NCBI GenBank assembly: GCA_051201585.1
Contig: CP179198.1
Span: 186,001 to 250,000, forward strand
Length of the DNA stretch: 64,000 nucleotides
Reading direction: 5' to 3'
Origin: UBA868 sp016776875
Lineage (GTDB): Bacteria; Pseudomonadota; Gammaproteobacteria; Arenicellales; UBA868
In this document: positions 16,434-24,860 of the stretch, piece by piece
How the letters are laid out: every line of letters starts with the position of its first letter
How positions within the stretch are numbered: the stretch's first letter is position 1
The notes under the pieces: model-generated
The model's database searches: none
Seen by the model: only the letters and a program-made list of their open reading frames with translations
What the model was told of the DNA's origin: nothing
Position numbers and translations under genes: made by a program

Positions 16434-16670
16434 ATGGAAAAACACAATAATTCGAATCCGAAAAGTATGAGTGAAGTTCAGGTGCCTCAATCCCTGATTT
16501 TAAGAGACGCCATGATGACCGCGTATTCGCTTACCGGCAGTTTGTCTGCGGCATCAACACTGTGCTCGACACTTCTTGATGAAGAGCTTACCCGAGCAGT
16601 ACCAGGCAAGTGCAGTGCTGACACAATTGCATCATATGGCGATGACCCGACCCAAGCACTGAGCCTTTAA
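16434..16670 (+). CDS. Hypothetical small protein, possibly frameshifted
   Basis: A 78-residue reading frame with no recognised family and no clear ribosome-binding site. A second ATG at 16467 (MSEVQVPQSL) is an alternative start. Near the end a second frame (about 16646-16771) continues with DPSTEPLTGQAYGDCKEPAPD and a charged tail ending DAKSNPRDAR. This looks at least as protein-like as the short ALSL end of the first frame. If a base is wrong near 16640-16650, the true product would be about 112 residues. No AGCT lies at this break, unlike the four frameshifts in conserved genes. Existence and function are unsure. Confidence 0.35.
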   Translation: MEKHNNSNPKSMSEVQVPQSLILRDAMMTAYSLTGSLSAASTLCSTLLDEELTRAVPGKCSADTIASYGDDPTQALSL

Positions 16671-16798
16671 CTGGTCAGGCTTATGGCGACTGTAAAGAAC
16701 CGGCGCCGGATTTCAATTTTGAAATTCAAGCTTATATCGACGCCAAGTCGAATCCGCGCGACGCGCGTTAACGGCAGAGCGCTTGATTTGTCTTAGAC

Positions 16799-17101
16799 CT
16801 AGAGCCCGTAGTCTCGGACGACGTCGGCTACCCTTATTCTGAAATCCTTAAAAATACCGGAAGCCCTGGCCTCGGTCTGGGAAGCGATATGGTCCGCGTG
16901 GTTGTGCCAGTCTTTAACTGCATCCATATCACGCCAGGTTGAAATTGAGACAAAGCGCTTGGAATTATTGAGACTTTCAAACCGCTCAACGCCGAGAAAA
17001 CCATCAATCTTTTCAACTTCTTCCCGTAACTGGCTAGCAAGTTCGAAATATCGATCTTCGAATTGGGGCTCGGGTTCAAATTCAAATATCACAATGACCA
17101 T
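16799..17101 (-). CDS. ABM-domain protein (antibiotic biosynthesis monooxygenase-like)
   Basis: A 100-residue ABM-domain protein. It opens with the strand MVIVIFEFEP, then the helix FELASQLREEVEKIDGFLG, the family motif GVERFESLNNSKRFVSISTW, and the closing WHNHADHIASQTEARASG, which is typical of the domain. It would form a dimeric barrel in the cytoplasm. Relatives include heme-degrading and quinol monooxygenases, but the heme-ligand Asn pattern of IsdG is not evident. It is convergent with the small uncertain gene upstream and divergent from a two-helix membrane protein. Confidence 0.85.
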   Translation of the reverse strand: MVIVIFEFEPEPQFEDRYFELASQLREEVEKIDGFLGVERFESLNNSKRFVSISTWRDMDAVKDWHNHADHIASQTEARASGIFKDFRIRVADVVRDYGL

Positions 17102-17176
17102 TATTAATTTCTTTGGGGTCCAAAAGCTTACACAGGTATTATTCTAAAAATCACTCTATCATAAGGGAGAGCAAGT

Positions 17177-17413
17177 TTGCCGAGGTCTGCCCGAAGCACA
17201 AATTTTCTTCGACCGCTTTATCGGTTGGGTTGGTTTATGATCTGGAGTCTATGGCTCGCAACGCTCGGCATTCTGATTCCTTCTTTTATGCCACATGATG
17301 ATGTCGTGGGTTGGGGATTTCTTTCGATCGCTGCGACAGCGGCGGCTTACCTTCTTAATCGTTTATGGGACTGGTGGGTAGTGGGTCGTCCGCTTACTTT
17401 CCGGCATCGATAA
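17177..17413 (+). CDS. Small hypothetical membrane protein (two transmembrane segments)
   Basis: A 78-residue protein with two hydrophobic helices, about 19-37 (WFMIWSLWLATLGILIP) and 43-62 (VVGWGFLSIAATAAAYLL), flanked by basic ends. It begins at TTG, chosen because a Shine-Dalgarno (AAGGGAGA) lies about 10 bases upstream. No family is recognised. It is followed 40 bases later by ridA on the same strand, and the two may be cotranscribed. Confidence 0.6.
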   Translation: MPRSARSTNFLRPLYRLGWFMIWSLWLATLGILIPSFMPHDDVVGWGFLSIAATAAAYLLNRLWDWWVVGRPLTFRHR

Positions 17414-17453
17414 TCAGATTTTTGGAACCTAACGTTTTGATTGGAGAAGATTC

Positions 17454-17852
17454 ATGAGTTCGCTACCTATTTTTCATAATTTTGAAACGGCTCCAACTCA
17501 CGTTGCTCCTTTTAGTCACGCGGTTGAGCTGAATGGCTGGATTCAGATTACAGGGCAAATGCCAACCGATCCCAACGATGATCTAGCACCCCTTCCAGAT
17601 GGCATTGAAGGCCAGACACGTCGCGTTATGGATAATTTGATTATCGTGTTAGACGGTCTCGGGCTTACATTAGCTGAGGTGCTCTCGTGCCGGGTTTACC
17701 TCACTGAATTCAAGCGGGATTTTGAGCTGATGAATGATGTCTATTGCTCCTACTTCCCTTCAGACCGCTTGCCTGCCCGAACTTGTATCGGCGTCACCGG
17801 GCTCGCCCGAGACGCGCTCGTGGAAGTCGATATGGTTGCTTATCGACGCTGA
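17454..17852 (+). CDS. RidA family protein (YjgF/YER057c/UK114)
   Basis: A 132-residue RidA-type protein. These trimers hydrolyse reactive enamine/imine intermediates such as 2-aminoacrylate. Family features visible are ITGQMPTDPND (strand and turn), QTRRVMDNLIIVLDGLGLTLAEVL (helix), CRVYLTEFKRDFELMNDVYCSYF, and the C-terminal ARTCIGVTGLARDALVEVDMVAY, with the Arg-x-x-x and Glu positions of the active site. The Arg in PARTCIGV corresponds to the conserved carboxylate-binding Arg. A ribosome-binding site (GGAGA) precedes the ATG. The gene sits 27 bases before the protease gene. Confidence 0.93.
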   Translation: MSSLPIFHNFETAPTHVAPFSHAVELNGWIQITGQMPTDPNDDLAPLPDGIEGQTRRVMDNLIIVLDGLGLTLAEVLSCRVYLTEFKRDFELMNDVYCSYFPSDRLPARTCIGVTGLARDALVEVDMVAYRR

Positions 17853-17879
17853 GCCAGAATCGAAGCAGACAGAACTATC

Positions 17880-19742
17880 GTGAATCTTCTACGCTCGGCT
17901 GGGTGCTTTGCGATTTTTTGTCTGACGGTATCGGCGAGTCATTCTGGTAATGCAGAAATCCCTGAGCCGGCATTAGTTCCGGATATCACAATTCAGGCGT
18001 TACGACTGGCCTGTGACAACGTCAAGGAAGATGAGTTGCCGCTCGCATTTTCAGATGTTGTCTCTAACGCTCGCCAGGATCTCGTTCGGGGCGAGACAAT
18101 TTTTGGCTGGCAACAAAAAATAGAGTTTGATAATCAGACGCGGGTGGTCGTGCAGCGTATCGCGCCACAGGGTCAGCTCCGACGCATCATTGTGGAGCAA
18201 TTCAAGTCATCGTCCCGCCCGGCGGTCCTGCTGGTATCTGATCAGAATTGCCAAATTCGCCAGGCCCGTGCGATTCGGTATGAAGACGACGTAGCGGTTG
18301 GCCTTCAACCATTGAGCTCGGAACTTGTGGCGGAGGGTCCGGAGATCCCAATGAATCCACCCGTACCCACAGGAGTCGACCCTGGGGGTGTGCCGGTTGC
18401 ATTAGTTGACTCCGGTGTAAATTATCTCTTGCCAGAAATACGACCCCGCCTTGCCCGAGAATCGGACGGCCAGTTGATCGGATTTGATTATTGGGAAATG
18501 GATGATCGGCCGTTTGACTCCCACCCCGTGCGATCTGTTTTTTTCCCACAACGGCATGGTACCCGAACCGCCAGTATTATCCTGCGCGAGGCGTCGTCAG
18601 CCAAAATACTACCCTATCGATATCCTCGTCCCGATATGTCGCGTATGCATCAATTGATTGCACACATTTCACGCTCGGGCGCGCGCATCGTAAACATGTC
18701 GCTCGGGAGCAACAATGCTCGTGATTGGGATGCATTTGAAGGCGTTGCGCGTCGTCATCCAGAACTGCTATTCATAGTGTCTGCCGGCAATAACAACCGC
18801 GATATTGATATTGAGCCTGTTTATCCTGCGTCATTAACGCTCAAAAATATGTTGGTGGTCACTTCCTCGGCGGGTGATGGATATCCCGCTGAAGGCTCAA
18901 ACTGGGGGAAAGAAAACGTTGACCTTTTGGTGCCAGGCGAGCGCATTCCAGCGATAGGTTTTTCGGGAGAGGGGATTGATGTGTCAGGGTCAAGTTATGC
19001 GGTTGCCAGGATCACCGCGCTTGCCGCTCGAATTTTGACAGAGCACCCGGATCTTGACGCGATGCAACTGAAGGCAAAAATTCTTTCACTGGCAACTCCC
19101 GAACGCGGCGCTTTTGTTAAGTCAGGGTGGATAAAAGAGCCGTCGGATCTTATTCGTGATCAAGATCTGGCATCGATTCAGGTGATTGCGAAAAAAACAT
19201 TTACAGAGTTCTCGGACGCTTCGGACGCGGTGTTTCGACCGATGCTGGTTTTTCTCTTACAAAGTGGATGGACTGCGGATCGTGTCCAAACGTTAATTCA
19301 ATCAGCGTCTCGGATTATTCAACAATGCAATATCGTCATTAGACCTGCGTCTCTTGTTTCATTGGAGGCCAATGACGGCATCAGGGATTTTTCAACAAGT
19401 AATGCGAGGTTGATTGCTAGAGTTTTGAATAGTGATCGCGCAAGGGTCTTTTTTGTGCGTGATACGGTGGATCGACCTGCTTTTGATGCCGTAGCGTTTG
19501 GAACCCGAAATAGTGTGAATACACCCGAATTACGATTTACCGCGTGGGTGACCACGATGACGGTCGATCCGCATATCGCATTAGCCCATGAGTTGGTCCA
19601 CGTTTTAATGGATGACGGTACTCATTCCTATGCGCCAAGGAATTTGATGCGAGGGGATACCTCACCGAATAACCTTGAGTTAACCGCTACACAGTGTGAG
19701 TTGATGCAGCGAAACGCGAGGGCAAACGGACTGCTTGAGTAG
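17880..19742 (+). CDS. Secreted subtilisin-family (S8) protease with a C-terminal zinc-metalloprotease-like domain
   Basis: A 620-residue exported protein starting at GTG with a signal peptide (about residues 1-25). Residues about 170-410 form a subtilase core: Asp177 (VALVDSGVN), His226 (QRHGTRTASI), oxyanion Asn304 (SAGNNN) and Ser372 in GSSYAVA, which replaces the usual GTSMA. After a linker, residues about 440-620 look like a separate metalloprotease domain. It has IIQQCNIVI (479-487), the zinc motif HELVHVL (His570, Glu571, His574) with a further His582, then RNLMRGD and LTATQCELMQ, an order seen in zincins. A serine protease and a zincin in one chain is unusual. RidA lies just upstream and cytochrome b561 downstream. 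Confidence 0.88.
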   Translation: MNLLRSAGCFAIFCLTVSASHSGNAEIPEPALVPDITIQALRLACDNVKEDELPLAFSDVVSNARQDLVRGETIFGWQQKIEFDNQTRVVVQRIAPQGQLRRIIVEQFKSSSRPAVLLVSDQNCQIRQARAIRYEDDVAVGLQPLSSELVAEGPEIPMNPPVPTGVDPGGVPVALVDSGVNYLLPEIRPRLARESDGQLIGFDYWEMDDRPFDSHPVRSVFFPQRHGTRTASIILREASSAKILPYRYPRPDMSRMHQLIAHISRSGARIVNMSLGSNNARDWDAFEGVARRHPELLFIVSAGNNNRDIDIEPVYPASLTLKNMLVVTSSAGDGYPAEGSNWGKENVDLLVPGERIPAIGFSGEGIDVSGSSYAVARITALAARILTEHPDLDAMQLKAKILSLATPERGAFVKSGWIKEPSDLIRDQDLASIQVIAKKTFTEFSDASDAVFRPMLVFLLQSGWTADRVQTLIQSASRIIQQCNIVIRPASLVSLEANDGIRDFSTSNARLIARVLNSDRARVFFVRDTVDRPAFDAVAFGTRNSVNTPELRFTAWVTTMTVDPHIALAHELVHVLMDDGTHSYAPRNLMRGDTSPNNLELTATQCELMQRNARANGLLE

Positions 19743-19774
19743 TCGGCCAGGTTTGAGCGAATGAGGAGGGCTCG

Positions 19775-20449
19775 ATGAATTCAACGCATGTCACTGTGAA
19801 AGTATGGGACTTAGGGGTGCGGGTGTTTCACTGGTTTCTCGTTGCCCTAGTCGCTGGACTTTGGTTTACCGCGACATCAGATGGGGACTGGATGACGGTC
19901 CACCAGTGGTTGGGGGTGACGGTCATCGCCATTGTGTTTACGAGGGTAGTCTGGGGGTTTGTCGGAAGCGATACTGCGCGGTTCAGCAGTTTCTTGGTGG
20001 GCCCAAAATCAGTCCGTCGATATCTCAAGCGGTTTATTTCTCGAAGAGATGACGTCGCGTTTGTGGGCCATAATCCAGCGGGCGGTTGGTCCGTGATGGT
20101 ATTGCTGTCGTTTTTGGTATTTCAGGCCCTGACCGGTCTTTTTTCCAACGACGATATTTTTTTTGACGGACCGTTGGCGGGTGTTGTTGGAAAAGATTTG
20201 AGCGATGTGATTACGGGCCTTCACCATCAACTGTTCGACATTCTAATGATTCTGATTGGCGTGCACGTGGCAACTGTCATTGTGCATTTGGTTTTCAAGC
20301 GCGACAACCTGATCCGACCTATGGTGAGTGGGGTTAAAAAATTTAAATCAGATACGAAGGCGCCAAACCTGCAGCCCGCCTGGAAAGCGTTTTTCATTGG
20401 CGGGACTAGCCTTACCATCGTGGTGGTCGCACTCCTGATCCTGACATAA
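19775..20449 (+). CDS. Cytochrome b561-type diheme membrane protein
   Basis: A 224-residue inner-membrane cytochrome b of the b561/Ni-Fe hydrogenase b-subunit family. About four transmembrane helices are visible. Candidate heme-ligating His residues lie in VFHWFLVAL (helix 1), VHQWLGVTV (helix 2), LHHQLFDIL and GVHVATVIVHLV (late helices). WDLGVRVFHW is the typical N-terminal start of the family, and a strong ribosome-binding site (GAGGAGG) precedes the ATG. It probably passes electrons from the quinone pool or to a periplasmic c-type cytochrome. The convergent next gene encodes a cytochrome c', a likely functional partner. Confidence 0.92.
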   Translation: MNSTHVTVKVWDLGVRVFHWFLVALVAGLWFTATSDGDWMTVHQWLGVTVIAIVFTRVVWGFVGSDTARFSSFLVGPKSVRRYLKRFISRRDDVAFVGHNPAGGWSVMVLLSFLVFQALTGLFSNDDIFFDGPLAGVVGKDLSDVITGLHHQLFDILMILIGVHVATVIVHLVFKRDNLIRPMVSGVKKFKSDTKAPNLQPAWKAFFIGGTSLTIVVVALLILT

Positions 20450-20498
20450 ATCACACGCCAAGGTAATTCACATCGCTTGACGTCCGATTGCGACCGGT

Positions 20499-20957
20499 TC
20501 AGTTTTTTTCGCGATATTTTTTGTGGCAACTCTTACAGGTGCGAGCTGTCTGGATAAACTGATCGCTAATCTGGTCGCGGTCGCCGTTTTGGGCGATTAC
20601 TTGCAGGTTACCGGCTTGATCTACAAATGCCTGCATTTTTTCAGCGAAATCATCCGGTTCTTCCCAGATGATACTTTTGGCATGCGTGTCGCCAAAGTCG
20701 CTGTCCGGGATGAACCCGTTTATCGGTAGACGGGCGAGCGCTGCAACCGCGTTTGCGTGATCCTGGAAATCCGCTAGATTCCAGTCTATCTTCTCTTTAA
20801 CCATTGCACCCATGGGTTTGAAATGCCACGCAATCATGCGAAATGCCGATTGGCGATAGTTAATTGCCTGCTCAATCGTATCGCCCTGATCATGAGCAAT
20901 GGTTTGAGGCGTTACACTAATCAGAATGAATACAGCAACTGTCTTTAATATGTTCAT
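20499..20957 (-). CDS. Cytochrome c' (class II)
   Basis: A 152-residue periplasmic four-helix cytochrome. A signal peptide spans residues 1-21. The single heme attachment motif CKSCH (Cys141, Cys144, His145) is at the C-terminus, as in class II cytochromes c, and YRQSAFRMIAWHF in helix A carries the family pattern. Cytochromes c' bind NO or O2 at a five-coordinate heme and are linked to nitrosative stress resistance. The gene is convergent with cytochrome b561 (49-base gap), a pairing often seen in Proteobacteria. No terminator hairpin was found between them. Confidence 0.94.
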   Translation of the reverse strand: MNILKTVAVFILISVTPQTIAHDQGDTIEQAINYRQSAFRMIAWHFKPMGAMVKEKIDWNLADFQDHANAVAALARLPINGFIPDSDFGDTHAKSIIWEEPDDFAEKMQAFVDQAGNLQVIAQNGDRDQISDQFIQTARTCKSCHKKYREKN

Positions 20958-21018
20958 GATAAGTTGTTCGGCTTTTGGGTTAATACAGATATAGAGTTCA
21001 CGAGGGGATTATAAAAAC

Positions 21019-21342
21019 ATGGTTGTGAAGACCAAAGAGATTATGGTGGCGGTTGCGCTTATGTGTAGTACCGCCAACGCGTTTGGTCTGCCGGCTTGCC
21101 AGCCACCGTTGGGTCTTGATGCAGCCGAAGACGAGCACTATTGCATGATCCATATGGTTCGATCAGCCTGTTTAGTGCAGAAAGGTTTTGACCTTGAGAC
21201 TGACAATTGGGTGGTGCCATTGTCAGCTTACGATGAGTGTACGATTCGGGGTTGCGATAAATTATTAGAGCAAACGGGTTTTATCTCTGATGATCTGTTT
21301 CGCCTGGCCTGCAATATTGCACGGTTCGATCTTGGAAAATAG
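21019..21342 (+). CDS. Hypothetical secreted cysteine-rich protein
   Basis: A 107-residue protein with a plausible signal peptide (cleavage after residue 21, ANA/F). The mature part has six cysteines (Cys27, Cys42, Cys51, Cys74, Cys79, Cys98), enough for three disulfides, in a helical-looking sequence such as EHYCMIHMVRSACLVQKG. No family is recognised. It is divergent from cytochrome c' and convergent with an SDR gene that ends two bases away. Confidence 0.62.
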   Translation: MVVKTKEIMVAVALMCSTANAFGLPACQPPLGLDAAEDEHYCMIHMVRSACLVQKGFDLETDNWVVPLSAYDECTIRGCDKLLEQTGFISDDLFRLACNIARFDLGK

Positions 21343-21344
21343 GA

Positions 21345-22103
21345 TCAACTCCTAAGATACGAGGCACCGTTCACATCAATAATTGTACCCGTCGAAAACT
21401 CTGCGCCCTCTGAAGCTAAAAAGAGAACCGCGTGGGCGACCTCTTCAGGCCTTGCGACACGACCGAGGGGACTCTGCTGACGAACGGCATCTCCGTCCGG
21501 TCCGTCTAGTACTTTACTTGCCATATCAGTTTCAACAAAGCCGGGGGCAACTGCGCTGACAAAAATGCCGAAAGGGGCAACGCGTTGCGCAAGAGATTGA
21601 GTCATTGCATTGAGTCCGGCTTTGCTTGCACCATAGGCAGGGCACCGGGGCTCGCCACGAAATGCGCCGCGCGAGCTCACATTTATGATGCGTCCACCTC
21701 CGTTGTGCTTCATATGATCGATGGCGTGCCAGCAGAGATTGGCAGGACCGGTGAGATTCACCGCAAGCGTTTGTTGCCACGCAAGCTGCCAGTCATTAAA
21801 AGTGACATCATCGACCGGGTGGGCCTCGAAAATGCCGGCGTTATTCACTAAAACATCAAGACCGCCAAGTTTCTCGACTGTTTCGCAAACAATGCGTTGA
21901 GTGGTTTCTGGCTGCGCAACATCTCCCGAACAGAGAATGTGCCCGGTGCCCTCCAGATTTTTGATTGCGGCGTCCGCCGCCTCGTGATTCGAGCCGTAGT
22001 GAATCGCCACCTGAGCTCCCGCGGCCGCAAAACGCGTTGCAATCGTGCGGCCGATGCCGCGAGATCCCCCGGTCACTAAAATTTTTTTCTGGTCAAAACG
22101 CAT
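21345..22103 (-). CDS. Short-chain dehydrogenase/reductase (FabG-like)
   Basis: A 252-residue classical SDR. TGGSRGIG (11-18) binds the cofactor, NNAG (87-90) stabilises the sheet, and the catalytic Ser143/144, Tyr157 and Lys161 lie in NVSSRGAFRGEPRCPAYGASK. The substrate cannot be assigned. FabG-like 3-oxoacyl reductases and sugar dehydrogenases share this layout. The glycine-rich loop is followed by a His-Tyr pair (VAIHYGSN), suggesting NADP or NAD preference cannot be judged by eye. The gene is monocistronic, with 281 featureless bases separating it from the upstream exporter gene. Confidence 0.92.
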   Translation of the reverse strand: MRFDQKKILVTGGSRGIGRTIATRFAAAGAQVAIHYGSNHEAADAAIKNLEGTGHILCSGDVAQPETTQRIVCETVEKLGGLDVLVNNAGIFEAHPVDDVTFNDWQLAWQQTLAVNLTGPANLCWHAIDHMKHNGGGRIINVSSRGAFRGEPRCPAYGASKAGLNAMTQSLAQRVAPFGIFVSAVAPGFVETDMASKVLDGPDGDAVRQQSPLGRVARPEEVAHAVLFLASEGAEFSTGTIIDVNGASYLRS

Positions 22104-22384
22104 AGTCAGAGGTTAACTCAAAATTGTCTGTCAGCAGGCACTGTTCTGGATTGGGCTCTGATGCGAGGCCAGGCAGGAGCCGAATGTTGCTCGTTCGGAG
22201 CGTTAATTTTAATTTGTAGATTATCCCGTTTAGCCCAATAAATGTGAATAAAGTCAGGCGAATGGCAACGCATCCCTATTCTGGATAGCAAGATTCATTA
22301 TCAGGCATTTGTTTTAATCAGCCGTTTTTACTTTTGCTGCCGAAATGGTTTCCTGGTTTCATTGCCAGTGACAAAATTATTTTT

Positions 22385-23263
22385 TCACGAGCTTTGTCGA
22401 GACCGATGTGAGGATTTTTTAACATTAAGCCAGCCCCCGGCAACGATCAACAAGACGCCGATCGTAGCGAGGAAATCCAGAGTGTCACCCCAGATGAGAT
22501 AACCCAGGATAATAGCAACCGGAATGGCGCTAAAGAAAAAAGGCGCGATAAAAGACATCTCCCCATGCCGAACGGCCACAATCATCAGTGGAAAAGCGGC
22601 GCTCACCAATAAAGCTGAAACCAGGATCCCGATACCGAGATCCCAAGTGAGGGGTTGCCACAAAAAGATACTGCCGATGCCTGAACCCATCGCCGTCACC
22701 AGCACGGTGATGAAAGCGATCTGCAGCGGATCAGTAGCTTGACTGATGAAGCGGGTCGAAATTTCGCGGGCTGCGCTTGCCAACGATGCAGCAATTGGCA
22801 GCATCAACAGCAGGGTCCACTCGGTACCCCAGGGTTTGGTGACAAACAAGACACCGATAAAACCCATGAGAACCGCGAGCCATCGCCAGACGGAGTTGGC
22901 CTCTTTCAGCAGGAAGATCCCCAGCAGCGCCACCATGATCGGTGATGTCCAGGCGAGCGCGGCGGCGGTGGGTAAAGCAATAAATTGAAGTCCAAAAAGC
23001 CAAAATCCAGTCGACATCAACTCAAAGCCCCCGCGTAAAAGAGCAAAAGGCTGGCGAATGCCCGGTATCAAGATTCGTTGACCCTTAATTGCAAGTGCGG
23101 TCCCGAGTATCAGGAGGATCACGATTGCTCTCACAAACAGGAACTGGAATGGTGGAATGTTATCCAGCATTCCCTTGACCATGGCATCGCTGGCGGTGAT
23201 CGCGGTCATGGCCAGTACGACAGCACCGGCTGACCTAAGGTTATTCTGGGTGGTGATTTCCAT
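22385..23263 (-). CDS. EamA-family (DMT superfamily) transporter
   Basis: A 292-residue inner-membrane protein with ten hydrophobic helices in two EamA repeats, the standard length and layout of the 10-TMS drug/metabolite exporter group. Visible family stretches are AMTAITASDAMVKGMLD in helix 1, ALLRGGFELMSTGFWLFGL, WRWLAVLMGFIGVLFVTKPWG at the end of repeat one, and VAIILGYLIWGDTLDFLATIG in repeat two. The substrate is unknown. Two further EamA proteins are encoded in this window (25843-26748 and 36365-37240). Confidence 0.92.
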   Translation of the reverse strand: MEITTQNNLRSAGAVVLAMTAITASDAMVKGMLDNIPPFQFLFVRAIVILLILGTALAIKGQRILIPGIRQPFALLRGGFELMSTGFWLFGLQFIALPTAAALAWTSPIMVALLGIFLLKEANSVWRWLAVLMGFIGVLFVTKPWGTEWTLLLMLPIAASLASAAREISTRFISQATDPLQIAFITVLVTAMGSGIGSIFLWQPLTWDLGIGILVSALLVSAAFPLMIVAVRHGEMSFIAPFFFSAIPVAIILGYLIWGDTLDFLATIGVLLIVAGGWLNVKKSSHRSRQSS

Positions 23264-23393
23264 AGTCGCGGGCTACTTTAAGCCTAAATTCTTTCGAGGT
23301 TGTGTGTTGTTTGAGACATATTTTTTCGGAATGGCGTCTTGATCTGGGTACTCGTAAAATGGGAACCAGATTTGAAACGGGAAACAGTCGACC

Positions 23394-23729
23394 ATGAGTG
23401 AATCAGAAAATAAGGAATTAACCGACGAGGAGCTGGATGAACAGTTGCGAATGATTGCTGACGGCTTTATTGATCTTGCAAACGATCAGGCGCAACGCTT
23501 TCATAAAGAGAATGTGAGCGAGGGATTGATGTACGCTTCCTCGAGATTTAGTGCGTTTGTTGTGGCCTCACATGCGGCTGATGTATTGGCGTATGACGAG
23601 GATCGCGATCGAGCGATTGACTATTTTGTTGAGCAATTTCGTAAAATGCTGATCGCTAATCTTGATGATTATCGCGGGAGTTTTGAGGATCTGAAGTATT
23701 CTCATCTCATGAGTCGAACTCCAAACTAG
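23394..23729 (+). CDS. DUF3144 family protein
   Basis: A 111-residue acidic cytoplasmic protein recognisable by the DUF3144 core: GFIDLANDQAQRF, then VSEGLMYASSRFSAFVVAS and the C-terminal helix AIDYFVEQFRKMLIANLDDY. The function of the family is unknown. The N-terminus is highly charged (ENKELTDEELDEQL). It stands alone, 130 bases from the divergent EamA gene. Confidence 0.82.
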   Translation: MSESENKELTDEELDEQLRMIADGFIDLANDQAQRFHKENVSEGLMYASSRFSAFVVASHAADVLAYDEDRDRAIDYFVEQFRKMLIANLDDYRGSFEDLKYSHLMSRTPN

Positions 23730-23805
23730 GGCTGCGCGATTAAATTTGAAACCGCGTATTTCACGCCGGGTCTGATAAAACGAAAAATAAAAGACAGGTG
23801 ATCTT

Positions 23806-24237
23806 ATGAAGACTCAGATAAAACATGCGCTTATTCTCTTTATTGCACTTTTTACCGCTAGCGCGCAATCAAGTCAAAGTGTAGAGCAAGCCCAATTTAG
23901 TTCGATGCAACGGGTGATCGAACGGCAGCTTGACGCGTTCGCGAAGGGTGATGCGACGACGGCATACGCGCAAGCCTCACCCCTTATTCAAGCGATGTTC
24001 CCCAATCAGGATATTTTTATGACGATGGTTCGCCAGGGTTATGGCGCGCTGATTAGTCCAGCCCAGGTCGATTTTCTGGGGGTTGAGGAGACAGTGGACG
24101 GCCCGGTGTTTGGCGTCAAGATTTATGCGCGCGATGGCAGTTTATGGCTCGCAGCCTATCAGATGGTCCTGGAGAATCCGGAAGATTGGCGGATTAACGG
24201 CTGTCGCGTGACCCGTTATTCGGGTGAGCCGACCTAG
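23806..24237 (+). CDS. Exported DUF4864 family protein
   Basis: A 143-residue protein with an N-terminal signal sequence (about 1-22). The DUF4864 pattern follows: VIERQLDAFAKGDATTAYAQ, SPLIQAMFPNQDIFMTMVRQGY and a final sheet ending WRINGCRVTRY. The fold resembles NTF2-like/SnoaL proteins. It is probably periplasmic, and its role is unknown. It ends two bases from the convergent CPXCG gene. Confidence 0.78.
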   Translation: MKTQIKHALILFIALFTASAQSSQSVEQAQFSSMQRVIERQLDAFAKGDATTAYAQASPLIQAMFPNQDIFMTMVRQGYGALISPAQVDFLGVEETVDGPVFGVKIYARDGSLWLAAYQMVLENPEDWRINGCRVTRYSGEPT

Positions 24238-24239
24238 TC

Positions 24240-24431
24240 TTAGTCATTTTCACGCCGAGTGGCGATATGGAGTGGTGAATCTGAACCGCTCTCGGTGATT
24301 GAGAATACGATAGGTTGACAGCATATTTCGCAATCCTCGACGTATTCTGCAACTTCGAGACAGGGATCGACGAGCGCGGTAAAGTTTTCGCCACAGTAGG
24401 GGCAGGCAATCAGATGTTCTTCAAGGTTCAT
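24240..24431 (-). CDS. CPXCG-motif cysteine-rich small protein
   Basis: A 63-residue zinc-ribbon-like protein. ACPYCGENF supplies the first cysteine pair and VEDCEICCQPIVF the second. The ATG at 24429-24431 was chosen because family members begin with MNxxEEHxxxCPYCG. An upstream GTG (24447-24449) would add six residues. The function is unknown; the family is widespread in Gammaproteobacteria. Confidence 0.85.
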   Translation of the reverse strand: MNLEEHLIACPYCGENFTALVDPCLEVAEYVEDCEICCQPIVFSITESGSDSPLHIATRREND

Positions 24432-24495
24432 GATCTGATATTCTGCCACGGCAATAAGAAGACAGTTGCCAATATTTTGATCTAATCAGGAAAGC

Positions 24496-24855
24496 ATGAT
24501 GACAGATTACACCCAAATGGCTTGCGAAGCATGTCGAGCAGGAGCCCCGCCCGTTAGTAAAGAAGATCTTGCTGCGTTTTTGCAATCACGAGATCAGTGG
24601 AATCATTTGGTCATTGATGGCGAACCCAGACTTCGAAGAATTTACGCCTTTAAAAATTTTGAGACTGCCTTGGTTTTTACCAACGCGGTCGGAGCGCTTG
24701 CTGAGGCAGAGGGTCATCATCCCGCGTTATTGACCGAGTGGGGAAAGGTGACTGTAGATTGGTGGACCCACAAAATACATGATATTCATTTGAATGACCT
24801 TATCCTGGCGGCGCGCTGTGACGGTCTTTATGACGGGACGCAGGTGACGGACTAG
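24496..24855 (+). CDS. phhB: 4a-hydroxytetrahydrobiopterin dehydratase (pterin carbinolamine dehydratase)
   Basis: A 119-residue enzyme that dehydrates 4a-hydroxy-tetrahydropterin, recycling the cofactor of aromatic amino acid hydroxylases. The active-site motif is seen as EGHHPALLTEWGKVTVDWW (His74, His75, Pro76, Trp) with His92 and Asp101 further on. The length matches the family. A ribosome-binding site (AGGAAA) lies just before two consecutive ATGs. No phenylalanine hydroxylase gene is adjacent. It heads a run with the WYL regulator five bases downstream and an EamA exporter beyond it. Confidence 0.94.
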   Translation: MMTDYTQMACEACRAGAPPVSKEDLAAFLQSRDQWNHLVIDGEPRLRRIYAFKNFETALVFTNAVGALAEAEGHHPALLTEWGKVTVDWWTHKIHDIHLNDLILAARCDGLYDGTQVTD

Positions 24856-24860
24856 CCCGA

